DNA of 64,000 nucleotides from assembly GCA_032622095.1 (NCBI GenBank), contig CP136064.1:108986004-109050003 (forward strand). The letters are read 5' to 3'. The notes below the pieces were generated by a model that was not told where the DNA came from, searched no databases, and worked only from the letters and a program-made list of their open reading frames with translations. Of this stretch, positions 11,922 through 22,085 are shown one piece after another. The stretch comes from Siphonodentalium dalli (lineage: Eukaryota; Mollusca; Scaphopoda; Gadilida; Siphonodentaliidae). Each line of letters begins with the position of its first letter. Positions within the stretch are counted from its first letter, which is position 1. A program made the position numbers and the translations under genes.

Positions 11922-12065
11922 GATAGTAGTTTCGGGGACATATCGTTTTCCATACCCGGACCGACTTTTTGGAATTCTCTGCCGTTGAACATCTGCAAAT
12001 GTCCTGCAAAGGTCTTTTGAAAACTCTTTTATTAAATGAATATTACTCCGAACATTTGTGTGAGC
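11922..12065 (+). pseudogene. LINE (non-LTR retrotransposon) ORF2 C-terminal relic
   Basis: One frame reads SSFGDISFSIPGPTFWNSLP then LNICKCPAKVF and a stop. A shift of frame continues LLKTLLLNEYYSE. The P-x-x-W-N-S-L-P block followed by an F-K-x-x-L-K-x-x-L motif is the usual extreme C-terminus of Jockey/CR1/RTE-like ORF2 proteins. No reverse transcriptase domain is attached. Truncated and frameshifted, so dead. Confidence 0.65.
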
Positions 12066-12146
12066 AACTGATGAACCAGATTTCAGAGTAGGATGCAGAA
12101 TTAATGCATACTTGAACTGTACCTTTACATGTGAATTTGTTATTGG

Positions 12147-13080
12147 ATATAAAGATGTATTATCTATTAGTCTAACAAGTTTTATATAGTTACCTGGGTA
12201 AAAATATATAATTTAATTGAAAATCCCTGTCTGGAAATGCTACTATCAATTAATAGTGATTTTTATTTAGAATTTTCTGGTATAATATACATACAATCAA
12301 TTTGGGATAATTTACGTCTCGTGCAAGCCTTAAACTAATTTTTATTTGACTGTCTGACATTTTGTCAGGCACCAAACAGACATGGTCTGACATTCAAAAA
12401 TGAGGTCTGACATGTCTTTTTTATCAACCGAAATAATACAAATTGAATCTAATCATGTTTTATCCCCCCAAATTATGTTCCTCTTCTCAATTGTCACTTT
12501 TTTTTACTATAAATGATGCAAATCTGCCCACCCTGGCCACAACATCAAACAAGCTTGCCAATTTCACGCTCAATTCAAAGGTTATAGAAATCTTCAATTG
12601 CTCTGATCCCAGCACTGTCAATAGTACCATGTAAGGGTAGGCCTATTATTACAAACATATGACAGTATGGAATGCAGGACAGTAGTATGTTATAATTCGA
12701 CCGGGAGGAAAAACTTGATCCATAAATTTTCCAATTCCAACATTTTGTAGACATCCAATTTCTAATAATCATACATCTGAAAAATCAAGATTTTGGCAAA
12801 ACAAATAATTAAAAACTACTCTCCAATAGAATAAATTTCATTTAACAGCACCCTATATCAATTTATTTGCAAAATATCACATTACCAGTGATATTTTTCT
12901 TAAAAATAAGTCAATATTTCAACCTGACGTTATGTCAGACAGTTTCAAAGCAGAGCCTGACAACCTATAAAAAATTTAATTTGGCGTCTGACAATTGTCT
13001 TCCAAATGATATCAATTATTTTTAAACCACGGAAACTATATAAAACAAGTTTAGGCAGAGATAGACCATCTTTAATATTT
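12147..13080. mobile_element. TIR element, TATATAGTTACC family, copy 1
   Basis: Left end AAAGATGTATTATCTATTAG, then GTTTTATATAGTTACCTGGG. Right end carries the complements (AACTATATAAAACAAG, AGACCATCTTTAATATTT). Subterminal GTCTGACAT / ATGTCAGAC motifs recur at 12345-12410 and 12930-12990. The copy at 20957-21493 has the same arms (shared CCTGTC-GGAAATGCT block). The centre has no recognisable transposase. Confidence 0.65.
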
Positions 13081-13758
13081 GCCAAGCACCTTGAAACCAT
13101 GGTAATATATGTGCTATATAAGAAATGTGTGATATGATATTATTAACTATGCAATCGATAGTTAGGACCAAATAGCAAGGAATGCCATGTACAGTACTTT
13201 AAAAAAATATTACTAACAGGCATGTCAGTGTCAGCCAACCACAAACTATCATCTGGATCCAATAAGACTTGCCACAATCTGTTGATGGCCGACAGTGATG
13301 GTCGTGATACCCTCATATATCACGTGAAACCCCTATTATATCATTAAAAAAGCCATTACATATTTCATTATCTGTCACTAGTTAAGAATAGGCGAGTGCT
13401 ACATATCAATTGGCATCGCACCAAAAAAATGACAGCGCCGCATCTTTACATTGATTCAGGTGAATTAATACTATTATGAAAAGCTACGCATGACACCAAC
13501 ACAAGACAATGCAAAATGATTGCGTTGTTCATTAAAGTTAAATTCTTGTCCAACTTCATTGCACTAATGAAAATAGACACAAAAACAAAGAGGCAAATTG
13601 GGGGAATATATTTTCTATCGCCAACCCCAGAGCGCAATACTGCTGTATACGGTTGTGAAGCGTCTCAGTCGATGCTGTAAATGTTTGCAATTTGCAACTT
13701 CTTTTAAGGATTTTGATTTGTTAAAAAGGCACAAAGCTCTAGTTTTTTTCATGTGATA
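13081..13758. other. Unassigned sequence
   Basis: No coding or repeat signature that I can support. A 63-codon minus frame (13446-13637) has no motif. Confidence 0.4.
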
Positions 13759-14050
13759 TACAAGATCTTCAACTCATTATGTTGGGACATACGATTTTAT
13801 GAAATTAATTTCATAAATTTGATTCACAACTCGTCTACGACTCATTGTGAATCAAATTGATCAAACTCGTTTCATAAAATCTTATATCCCAACATACATA
13901 CAAGATCTTCAACTCGTTATTTTTGGATATACAATTTTATGAATTTCATTTCATAAATTTGATTCACAACTTGTCTACGACTCATTGTGAATCAAATTGA
14001 TCAAACTCGTTTCATAAAATCTTATATCGTAACATAACACGTTGGAGATC
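13759..14050. repeat. Two tandem copies of an approximately 145-bp hairpin element
   Basis: Each copy runs from ACAAGATCTTCAACTC to a partial complement (AACATAACACGTTGGAGATC in the second). The stem is made of ATACGATTTTATGAAA and TTTCATAAAATCTTATAT around a centre with TTGATTCACAA and its mirror. The PrimPol-side MITE inserted right at the right edge of the second copy. Confidence 0.75.
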
Positions 14051-14059
14051 CTCTATATA

Positions 14060-14243
14060 CAGCAATGCCCTAATTAATTATGGGTAACTTTTCAGGATTT
14101 AGTCGGAAATATGGCTTGTTGCCATTCATCGGAAAGCTCTGAGCTTTCCGATGAATGGCAACAAGCCATATTTCCGACTAAATCCTGAAAAGTTACCCAT
14201 AATTCTGCTGTGGTTAAGGAGTCGATTACTTAGGGCATTACTG
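14060..14243. mobile_element. Fold-back MITE (CAGTAATGCCC family), copy C, at the PrimPol 3' end
   Basis: Ends CAGCAATGCCC and GGGCATTACTG, flanked by TATA on both sides (14056-14059, 14244-14247), consistent with a TA duplication inside TATA. The left arm has lost about 25 bp of the usual sequence. The right terminus overlaps the last codons of the PrimPol reading frame and provides its TAA stop. Confidence 0.92.
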
Positions 14244-16010
14244 TATATCTCCCGCTGCGGTTATCATCATATCATCATCATCAGTGTCATCTAAGAATGA
14301 TGACAATCCATCAGAGATAGGCTCGGCGACAGAACCACTGCCCTGTTTCAAAACTCCCTTTACACATACAGAATCATCAATAGCACCAAATTTAGATACA
14401 GCGGGTGTATCTTCATTATCATTGAACACATCAGAAAGAAAGAAATATGATGGCAAGACTTCTGCAGGCAACGGGTAATCCTTCGACTTGAAATTCTCAA
14501 ATTTGCATTGAGGATCATGACATTTCTGATAGAATACGCCCCTTCTCAGGTCAGCCAAAAGCATGACATTGTTGCTCTTATGTTGTCGTTTTATATTATC
14601 ACACCAACGGTAACATGATGTTTCATAAATTAACAATTCACCTTCAGTGAAATATGTCCAGTTTCGGATTGAAGATGATTTGACTTGAGAGATCATGAAC
14701 TTCTTGATAAATGAATCAATCTCAGGGTAAGGTGATGATTCCTCGCCCTCTAACGTCTCACATGAAGAATCCTTCGAATGCTGTTGTGCAAAACACTGCA
14801 AAACCTTCTGGTTACCACAACTCCAGGAAAGCACTTTAACCTTGTCGATATATTCTACATTACAAATCAAGGAGTCCAGGAACATTTTCTCATTTGTGCA
14901 ATATTCAAGAGATGAAGGTTTCATTTCATTTTCCTTTGCTAAAATGAGAGGATTGGCTTTATTCAGTTTACTGGATAAGAACAATCTGAAGTTCCTATTT
15001 CTTGTGTACACACCCAAATCACAAAATAGCATATCTTTTCTATCCTTGTTTTTCACAACCAAGCATTTTGTTTCGTCCTCCGTGAAATTCAAAAATATTT
15101 TATCGAAGATATCAGAATCAGAATTCTGTATAATTTGATGACTGGATTCAACACTATTTTCTCCCTGTTTGAAATGTTGTTTGTCTAAGACTGTTACTTT
15201 TTCATCTTCCAATTGTTTGCATTGAGTTTCATAACAAATATCCAATACAGTGGAGGTTTCTGCAGCAAATGTTCCGGAATCATTCTCGGGTAATTTCGTT
15301 TTTGAATTTGTTGTAACATTATTATAGTGATGCATCCAATTTCTGAAAATATGCATCACAAAATGTCCAACCTGAGAATTATCTTGAAAACAGTAATTCT
15401 TTATATTAAATATCAGATGGTGACTAAATTTTTTTTCTGTAGTTGCATCCAGGTCTAAGATAACCGATGAGTCACAAGAGACATATAAAATGTTTTTCAG
15501 ACATAGCAAAACATATTTCTTCAAGACTTTCACCATCTTCAGTCCATCACTATCAGGATTGTCATCTTGTGAGAATTCTAGATCAAAATATAATTTGCAC
15601 AAGGCGTTTTCTGGTATAATCTCATAGTGATTCCTCAAGACTGAGTCCAACTGCATGTAATAGTGCCAAAATAGGGCGTAATTGGTGACAAGGAATTGCC
15701 TCTGGCCTATGTTTTTGGTGAAAGACTCACTCTCAAATGAGAAAACCTTCGCATCTTTTGCAGCATATTCAGCAAATTCAAAAGCGTCCTTCTGCCGAAA
15801 GAAAACTTTCCAAATATTTGAAGGTCCATTCAGTCGGAAATGAAATCCATTTGGCAGCTTTTGCAGCTTATTGTTAATTTCTGCATCTTCAAGCTTTTTG
15901 ACATTATTTGGAAAATGCTTTCCTTTCTTCCCATAGAAGGCTCTCTTTTCAAAGCCACTATTACTGACGATAGGAACGCCTTCTCCAATTTTGAAATTGT
16001 TCTGTGTCAT
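14238..16010 (-). CDS. PRIMPOL: DNA primase/polymerase PrimPol
   Basis: A 590-residue protein of the archaeo-eukaryotic primase superfamily. PrimPol re-primes stalled replication forks and bypasses lesions in nucleus and mitochondria. Visible catalytic motifs: DxE in LYFDLEF (D143, E145), SxH in KFSHHLIF (S196, H198) and the metal-ligand aspartate in DLGVYTRNRNFR (D331). The zinc knuckle is C470, H477, C497, C502, in RWCDN, RQHKSNN and KCHDPQC. The tail is acidic (LDDTDDDDMM, 573-582) and resembles the RPA-binding motif of the human protein. Length is close to the human 560. The whole coding region is one exon-like frame, whereas the vertebrate gene is split, so it may be a retrocopy or an intron-poor locus; intact motifs argue for function. 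The stop codon (14238-14240) lies in MITE copy C, so the native C-terminus has been replaced or trimmed. The ATG at 16008-16010 is the first long-frame start and has two tiny upstream reading frames. Confidence 0.95.
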   Translation of the reverse strand: MTQNNFKIGEGVPIVSNSGFEKRAFYGKKGKHFPNNVKKLEDAEINNKLQKLPNGFHFRLNGPSNIWKVFFRQKDAFEFAEYAAKDAKVFSFESESFTKNIGQRQFLVTNYALFWHYYMQLDSVLRNHYEIIPENALCKLYFDLEFSQDDNPDSDGLKMVKVLKKYVLLCLKNILYVSCDSSVILDLDATTEKKFSHHLIFNIKNYCFQDNSQVGHFVMHIFRNWMHHYNNVTTNSKTKLPENDSGTFAAETSTVLDICYETQCKQLEDEKVTVLDKQHFKQGENSVESSHQIIQNSDSDIFDKIFLNFTEDETKCLVVKNKDRKDMLFCDLGVYTRNRNFRLFLSSKLNKANPLILAKENEMKPSSLEYCTNEKMFLDSLICNVEYIDKVKVLSWSCGNQKVLQCFAQQHSKDSSCETLEGEESSPYPEIDSFIKKFMISQVKSSSIRNWTYFTEGELLIYETSCYRWCDNIKRQHKSNNVMLLADLRRGVFYQKCHDPQCKFENFKSKDYPLPAEVLPSYFFLSDVFNDNEDTPAVSKFGAIDDSVCVKGVLKQGSGSVAEPISDGLSSFLDDTDDDDMMITAAGDIQ

Positions 16011-16062
16011 CTTATTACCATCTCAAATCTAAATTCTCCCTTTACTTTAGCAGTACATATCT
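16007..16062 (-). promoter_or_regulatory. PrimPol 5' leader: candidate 3' splice site and two upstream AUG frames
   Basis: On the minus strand a tract TTTGCTTTATTTTGCAG ends at 16061 and looks like a splice acceptor, placing a possible 5'-UTR intron upstream. The leader then has a 3-codon frame (ATG TAC TGC TAA, 16047-16058). A 4-codon frame starting at 16021 has a TGA that overlaps the PrimPol start codon (ATGA arrangement, 16007-16010). Such frames commonly damp translation. The splice site is a pattern match only. Confidence 0.4.
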
Positions 16063-16746
16063 GCAAAATAAAGCAAAATATAAATTATAGATAACTTTTA
16101 AATCAATTCAGAAACTTGTAATGGAACTAGAGGTGGCATCATTTATGTGGGGTTAATTTCAACGGCTACAGCCAAACTTTGGACTGGATTGGATTTGCAT
16201 TAATCCTGATGGTGAGAGATGTCAGTCAGGTTAATGAGCCATCACATATATCGACATATCACATATATGGAGGAGGTTCCAGATACCAGCTATCACGCAA
16301 ATCAGTTGATAATTGTTTGAGATATCACATTATCACAATGTAGCCAGCACAAAATTAGTAATATTCAGATTTGTCTGGATTTCAAACCAAATTAATAAAT
16401 TAGTTTGAGTTATTTCACTATAATAAGGCAAATATTTACAAATAGCATGTGTCTAGACAGATGGTCGGACAGACGGTACGACAGACAAATGATGGATGGT
16501 TGATCCAGAAGTCGGCATTATGTGTACCATACATCGTATAAGTACACATAAAAAGTGATAGTTGCCGACAAAGAAAGGATCTGTAATGCTGCACCAGCAC
16601 AGCTCCCATCATGAAAGAGTTGAAGACTATCACGATGAAAATGTACATCTGCAGATAATATAATTGTTCATTATGTGGTTGTGAAGACGCCTGTCTAATG
16701 TTCCATATAATCATTATGATATTCAAGAAGTAAAAAGTTGAGAAAA
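16063..16746. other. Unassigned region upstream of PrimPol
   Basis: Would hold the PrimPol 5'-UTR intron and promoter if transcription starts here. No TATA box or donor site could be assigned. A 96-codon minus frame (16436-16726) has a hydrophobic stretch but no recognised motif. Confidence 0.35.
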
Positions 16747-17433
16747 TGGAAGTGTCAATGACACTGTACTAGTAGCTCAACTGAGGGAGGGGATTTAATG
16801 TCATACATAATACCGGTACAGTCAATGAACGATAAGGAAAATGGAAAGTTTAAATGTAAAAGTCATACCAGAGGTCTTGGGATCAATTGGATAAAAAATG
16901 TTGGCAGCAGGGCATGCCAAAGTATTTAGTAATGCAAAGAGTAAAATCCAAGATGGCTGCCACCAGCCATGTTTTTTATTGAATATTGTTCGATAGCTCT
17001 TATCTAGAGATGCTGAACATGCCTGTAAATATTTTTAACATTTCTCCAATACATGTCGGCAGCAGGGGGTGTCGATGGATTCAAATGTGAAATCCAAGAT
17101 GGCCGCTAGCAGCTATGTTTATTAACAAAATTTGGAAATAATTGATGGCTCCCATCTAGTGGTCAAGCAGAATATCCATATAAAGTATTTAGTGACAATC
17201 GGATGAGGGATGTGAATGGCCTGTCGGTATGGCAAAGAATGTAGTCATGCAAAGAGTAAAATCCGAGATGGCCACTGGCGGCCATGTTTTACAACTAAAT
17301 TCAGAAAAATTGGATGGCTCCCATCTAGTTTGTTTACAATTGGTTGAGGGATGTGGTCTGTAGGGTGTGCCATTGAAGGATTTAGACATGCAAAGAGTAA
17401 AATCCAAGATGGCTGCCAACAGCCATGTTTTTT
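16747..17433. mobile_element. Tandem-unit element (AAGATGGCTGCC units), copy 4
   Basis: Starts with the palindrome AGTGTCAATGACACT and TAGCTCAACTGAGGG. About four diverged units follow with CCAAGATGGC and GCCATGTTTT motifs. The GTTGAGCTAA end is missing, so it is 3'-truncated near 17433. Confidence 0.75.
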
Positions 17434-17936
17434 ATCAAAAATTGTATTCCGAGTCCGTGTCGGGGAAAAGTTGTAGTTGGGGATTTAATTTTTGTTTATT
17501 GTCATTATTATACACCCAAAAATGTTGATTTTTGGTTTGCGATAAGCTATTCTAATTACAAATAAAAAGATAGTTTGTAAGTCTTATATTTCAACTTTAT
17601 CAACATTTTTCGTTTAAAAATCCACGTTCTGAACCGGCGACTGACAAGGCTGGCTCGGAATAAAACTTTTTGTGTGTTTGATAACGAAATATGTCTATAA
17701 AAAGCCCTATCAAGTGCCTTTGATTTCAAATTTAACTGACTGAACTTGAACTGCACGACTGAGTGTGTTAATATGTGCAGTGTGTTGTCTGTCTGGTTAT
17801 ATAGGGGTTGGTTTAGACATATTTTTGCAACAAAATTTTAAAGGGATTGAGACATGATTTATATCAACTTAATGCAACCCCTCTCCCAACAATATTTACA
17901 CAAATGTTTATAACCAATATAACAGAACTAGCATAA
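17434..17936. other. Unassigned sequence
   Basis: No supported feature. A 66-codon minus frame (17556-17756) has no motif. Confidence 0.4.
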
Positions 17937-18143
17937 TATAATGCCCTAATTAATCGACTCCATAACCACAGCAGAATTATGGGTAACTTTTCAGGATTTA
18001 GTCGGAAATATGGCTTGTTGCCATTCATCGGAAAGCTCTCACCGAGAGCTTTGAATGGCAACAAGCCATATTTCCAACTAAATCCTGAAAAGTTACCCAT
18101 AATTCTGCTGTGGTTAAGGAGTCGATTACTTAGAGCATTACTG
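17937..18143. mobile_element. Fold-back MITE (CAGTAATGCCC family), copy D
   Basis: Left terminus diverged (TATAATGCCC); right terminus GAGCATTACTG followed by TA. The hairpin apex has lost part of the right-arm sequence after GAGAGCTTT. The outer arms pair over about 95 bp. Confidence 0.88.
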
Positions 18144-18440
18144 TAATATAATGCACATGTTATAATAAATTGGTGATGATTTGTGATTAGTGGTTTGTGA
18201 TCACCGGTCCCGCATGGTCCTCTCCTATATGTATATATATCATGGCATGCCTGGAATGTACCGGAAGCTATTAATTATTATCTGATTGATAATTTGGGAA
18301 CGGTATCTAAAATATATTTGAAAAATGTAAAATAGTAGATGGTTACAACGTTGTGGGATATTTGGGGCTCCTCCGATGAAATGGTCAACGTTGGCAATTG
18401 TGAAAGCATATTTGTCTGATCTGTCATATAGATTTCTAGC
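18144..18440. other. Unassigned sequence
   Basis: Contains a short TA-rich stretch near 18220. Nothing else recognised. Confidence 0.35.
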
Positions 18441-18680
18441 TACATGAATTTAAAGTGATGTGAAACACTCCAGTAGGATGATCAAATAGAAATGGAGACT
18501 AATCTTGCTGAAAGTAGTTATTTTTACAAATATGATATACAAATTGAGAGAGAACACACATCATTCTTATATATTAATGAAATGCAGGGACTCTTGATGG
18601 CAAAATCATTTTCTTTTGTACAGATTATCGCCAATAGTTAATAATTGCATCCCGAATCAAGATGTAAATATTTACAATTG
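18441..18680 (-). repeat. Dispersed TTAAAGTGATGTGAAACAC repeat, partial copy, reverse orientation
   Basis: Shares TTAAAGTGATGTGAAACACT, GATCAAATAGAAATGGAGA and ATAGTT...TTGCATCCCGAAT blocks, as reverse complement, with the longer copies at 41430-41815 and 50930-51285. The right part is missing. Confidence 0.65.
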
Positions 18681-19033
18681 AACATAATTCAGATGATGTT
18701 TTCTATGGGGTGGTTGATTTTCTTAATGATTTTCAGCATGTTAGTAGAATGCTACATACCTCCAGTTGATATAGCGTATAAATATCAACTTATATGTTCC
18801 ACGCACTCGTACTGTAAAAAAATCTATAGCATGGCTTTGATGTGTGCATGAATTGAATTATGAGAACCCAGAACATAATTTAACAGTGTGAACAACTTAC
18901 GTGGAAAATTAAATTGGACTAGACATGTTTGGTAACAGTAGACCGAGTTAAACACTGGTTAAGTCAAGTAAAGATATAATTATTGTGTTTACAAGTGCAA
19001 GGGGTCAGTGGTCCGGTGTTAGGTAGGCCTATA
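18681..19033. other. Unassigned sequence
   Basis: No feature recognised on either strand. Confidence 0.35.
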
Positions 19034-19558
19034 TGAAAGTGTCAATGACACTGTAGCTCAACTTAGGTAGGGGAATAATTTAATGGTTGACAGTAAATGG
19101 AGGAATAGGAAAGGTGCTAATTGAAATGTCTAACCTGTGCCAAAGGATTTAGTCATGTAAAGAGTAAAATCCAAGATGGCTGCTGGCGGCCATGTTTTTT
19201 GGCCAATTGACCCCAAAAGGACTCGTTCCCATATATGTGTCATTGTTAACATCCATGACAAATTTCATGAAGATCTGACCAAAGCTACGAACTGTAGCCC
19301 GCGCCAAATGATTTAGTCATGCAAAGAGTAAAATCCAAGATGGCTGCTGGCGGCCATGTTTTTTGGCCGAATGACACCAAAATGACTCGTTCCCATCTAC
19401 ATGTCAAGGTCAACATTCATGACAAATCTCATAAAGATCAGAGCAAAGGTATGACCTGTTGCCCACGCCAAAGGAAATTGTTGACGGACACACGGACACA
19501 TGGACGACGGACACCAAACCATGGCAATAGCTCAAACTTACAAAGTAAGTTGAGCTAA
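19034..19558. mobile_element. Tandem-unit element (AAGATGGCTGCC units), copy 5, complete and short
   Basis: The most compact complete copy. It starts with the palindrome AGTGTCAATGACACT and TAGCTCAACTTAGG, has two units, then ACGGACACATGGACGACGG, CCATGGCAATAGCTC and a hairpin ending AAGTAAGTTGAGCTAA. Start and end are short inverted repeats of each other (TAGCTCAACTTA / TAAGTTGAGCTA). This copy defines the family boundaries. Confidence 0.8.
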
Positions 19559-19584
19559 TAATGCATCAATATAGAATCCATGTA

Positions 19585-19890
19585 CAGTAATGCTCTAATT
19601 AGTCGACTGCTTAACCACAGCATAATTATGGGTAACTTTTCAGGATTTAGTCGGAAATATGGCTTGTTGCCATTCATTGGAAAGCTCTCAGGGAGAGCTT
19701 TCCGAAGAATGGCAACAAGCCATATTTCCGACTCAGGATTTAGTCGGAAATATGGCTTGTTGCCATTCATCGGAAAGCTCTCGTGAAGAGCTTTCCGAAG
19801 AATGGCAACAAGCCATATTTCCGACTAAATCCTGAAAAGTTACCCATAATTATGCTGTGGTTAAGCAGTCGATTAATTAGAGCATTACTG
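19585..19890. mobile_element. Fold-back MITE (CAGTAATGCCC family), copy E, with duplicated core
   Basis: Ends CAGTAATGCTC and GAGCATTACTG with TA on each side (19583-19584, 19891-19892). The core AGGATTTAGTCGGAAATATG to CATATTTCCGACT occurs twice in tandem, giving two stacked hairpins. This parallels copy B but with a different breakpoint. Confidence 0.92.
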
Positions 19891-19892
19891 TA

Positions 19893-20956
19893 GCATGCAC
19901 TGTTTCTCCATCATCACTACTCTATCGTTATTGACGGATGATGCAGAATGATCTTCGTGCTTTAACCGTTAATAATATGCATTACTTGGCAACACAACAC
20001 TGTTATATCGGAATGAGAAAAGAGCAACAGTGTTATTGTTAGTTTCAAAGATTTGGACCATAATTTTCGGACAGGACCCCCAGGGACACCGGTAACTTAA
20101 TTATGCACAAGGCCTTCATGATGTGAAAACAGAAAATCACTTAGCAAATGAAACCTGACGTCACAGGGATATAACAAGAACATAAGGTGATGAATAAGCA
20201 ATGAATCTGGAGATTGCCACAATCGATAATGTATTTACCGTTACTGATTTTCGAGCCAAATAAAAATATGACATCAATTCACTAATCCTCTAGTTACAGT
20301 CCTTGTCTTTTATTATATATCTATCTGTAAATATTTATTATTATTATTATCATTTTGACAAACTCCTGTGTTGCGTATAAGATCACCATCACCACATCTA
20401 TCTGATTTTGACAAGGATGTCAAGGTACTTCCGCCAGTAGTTAATGAGGCTGAAAGTGTCAGGTTACAATGTTTTCAACTTTTCCGTAAACAAAGACAAG
20501 GACCAGTCTATCGCGCGAATTTGACAACAACTGTCTAAATTTCGAGTTCATGGAAGTAAAAGTACATTTTAATGAATGATTTTCATCTCAAAGTTGATAT
20601 ATCTGCTTAGTGAATGAACATTGCTATCAAGCTGTCGTCTGTCATTGTTTTGAGAGCTTCGAAGATCCGATTCAGTGTCGACATCAGCGATCAGATTCGG
20701 GATCGATACCGAATTGGCTCTCCGAATCGTATATTTTTGAATAGCCCCATTCTTTCCCATTTATTTGTTTTAATTTTGGAGCATTGTACTATATTTTCCT
20801 ATATGGAGGTCTCATCGGTGCCGCTAATGATCTAATTTAGCGTTTACACTCCCTTACCAAAGAAGAAGACTAATTTAATCTTCCACTAAGCTTCACTGTA
20901 TACTGAATAGTCTTCAAATGAACTATGAAGACTTGATAGTCTTCATTTTGAAGATC
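19893..20956. other. Unassigned sequence, GAAGAC-rich at its right edge
   Basis: No exon or transposon end recognised to about 20860. From there GAAGACT/AGTCTTC-type words cluster and also occur on the far side of the next element (21495-21570). Confidence 0.4.
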
Positions 20957-21493
20957 AAATTTAAAGGTGGATTATCTCTTTGTAAACATGTATTATATAG
21001 TTACCGGGGTATAAAATATTAGATTTGAATCGAAGACTCCTGTCCGGAAATGCTCCTATCGATTAATATTAATTTTATTTCGAATATTTTCTGGTCTAAA
21101 AAAGTGTGTTTGTTCAGCTAACGAACAATAGTGGTTACTGCTAACAGAGACCAGAAATTATATTGTGCAATTTTGTCACAAATAAACGTTAATTATACTC
21201 ATTATCGCTTATATCTATGGAACAAAACAATACAAACAACCAATCTGTGACATTTGACATTCGATGCGTAGCCGTAGGAACAGCACAGTGCTCTATATCG
21301 CAATACGGTCTCATCCGAATGGTCGGTTCTAAAAATAGTAACATAAATGGGCCCGATTTAATATTCGAAATAAAATCAATATTAATTGATAGAAGCTTTT
21401 CCGGACATAGGTCTTCAGTTCATATCTATTATTTTATACCCACGCAACTATTTAAAATTTGTTAATTAAAGAGATAATCCATCTTTAATATTT
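20957..21493. mobile_element. TIR element, TATATAGTTACC family, copy 2
   Basis: Left arm AAATTTAAAGGTGGATTATC...TATATAGTTACCGGGGTAT; the right arm is its complement ending AGATAATCCATCTTTAATAT. Internal paired block TGTCCGGAAATGCTCCTATC. About 130-bp arms on a 537-bp element. Flanked on both sides by degenerate GAAGAC/TGAAGATGAAGC repeats. Confidence 0.75.
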
Positions 21494-22085
21494 TTGAAGA
21501 CTAAGTGAAGATGAAGCTTAATTTCTGAAGATTAAGTGAAGATGAAGCTTTTTTTGGAAGATGAAGCTAACTGCTATATATTGCCCGATATTGGAATACT
21601 AAGCAAAGATGAGATATAGTTTGGGAAGAGTAAGCAAAGAAGAAGCTTAATGAATGCTCCATTTATTATCCTCTGGTAGGAAAATAAGCAATAAAGAAAT
21701 ATATGGAGACTATTTAGATACACTATAGTTAGCAATCATTTGTAAATTCTAAAGGGCTCAAATATATACACACTGGCAATGTGCATCCTAGATCGAATCC
21801 CAGTGCATGACTCGACTGGTATGGAATGACATCAAAGATATGTAAATGTATCTGTGTTGGTTTGGCACAGAAGCCTTATTAAGTTATATGGGAATAAATG
21901 TATCCTCTTCTGGAAACAGGTGTCCCCAAATTATCTCTGGATTCTTCCCAGCCGTGGAGATCATATTCCATCAGTACAAAGTCCAGGAACTTTTTTTAAG
22001 TTTTGACAGGGAACCTTATAAAGTCGAAAAAATAACGCGGAATGTATTTCTTTGTTAATACCTGTTGCTTAATGATTTATTCATC
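21494..22085. other. Degenerate AGTGAAGATGAAGCTT repeats then unassigned sequence
   Basis: 21495-21570 has three imperfect copies of TGAAGATGAAGCTT. The rest shows no supported feature. Confidence 0.5.

Noticed and set aside
16436-16726. 96-codon minus frame with a hydrophobic segment upstream of PrimPol
   Set aside because: No homology recognised; AT-rich sequence often gives hydrophobic chance frames.
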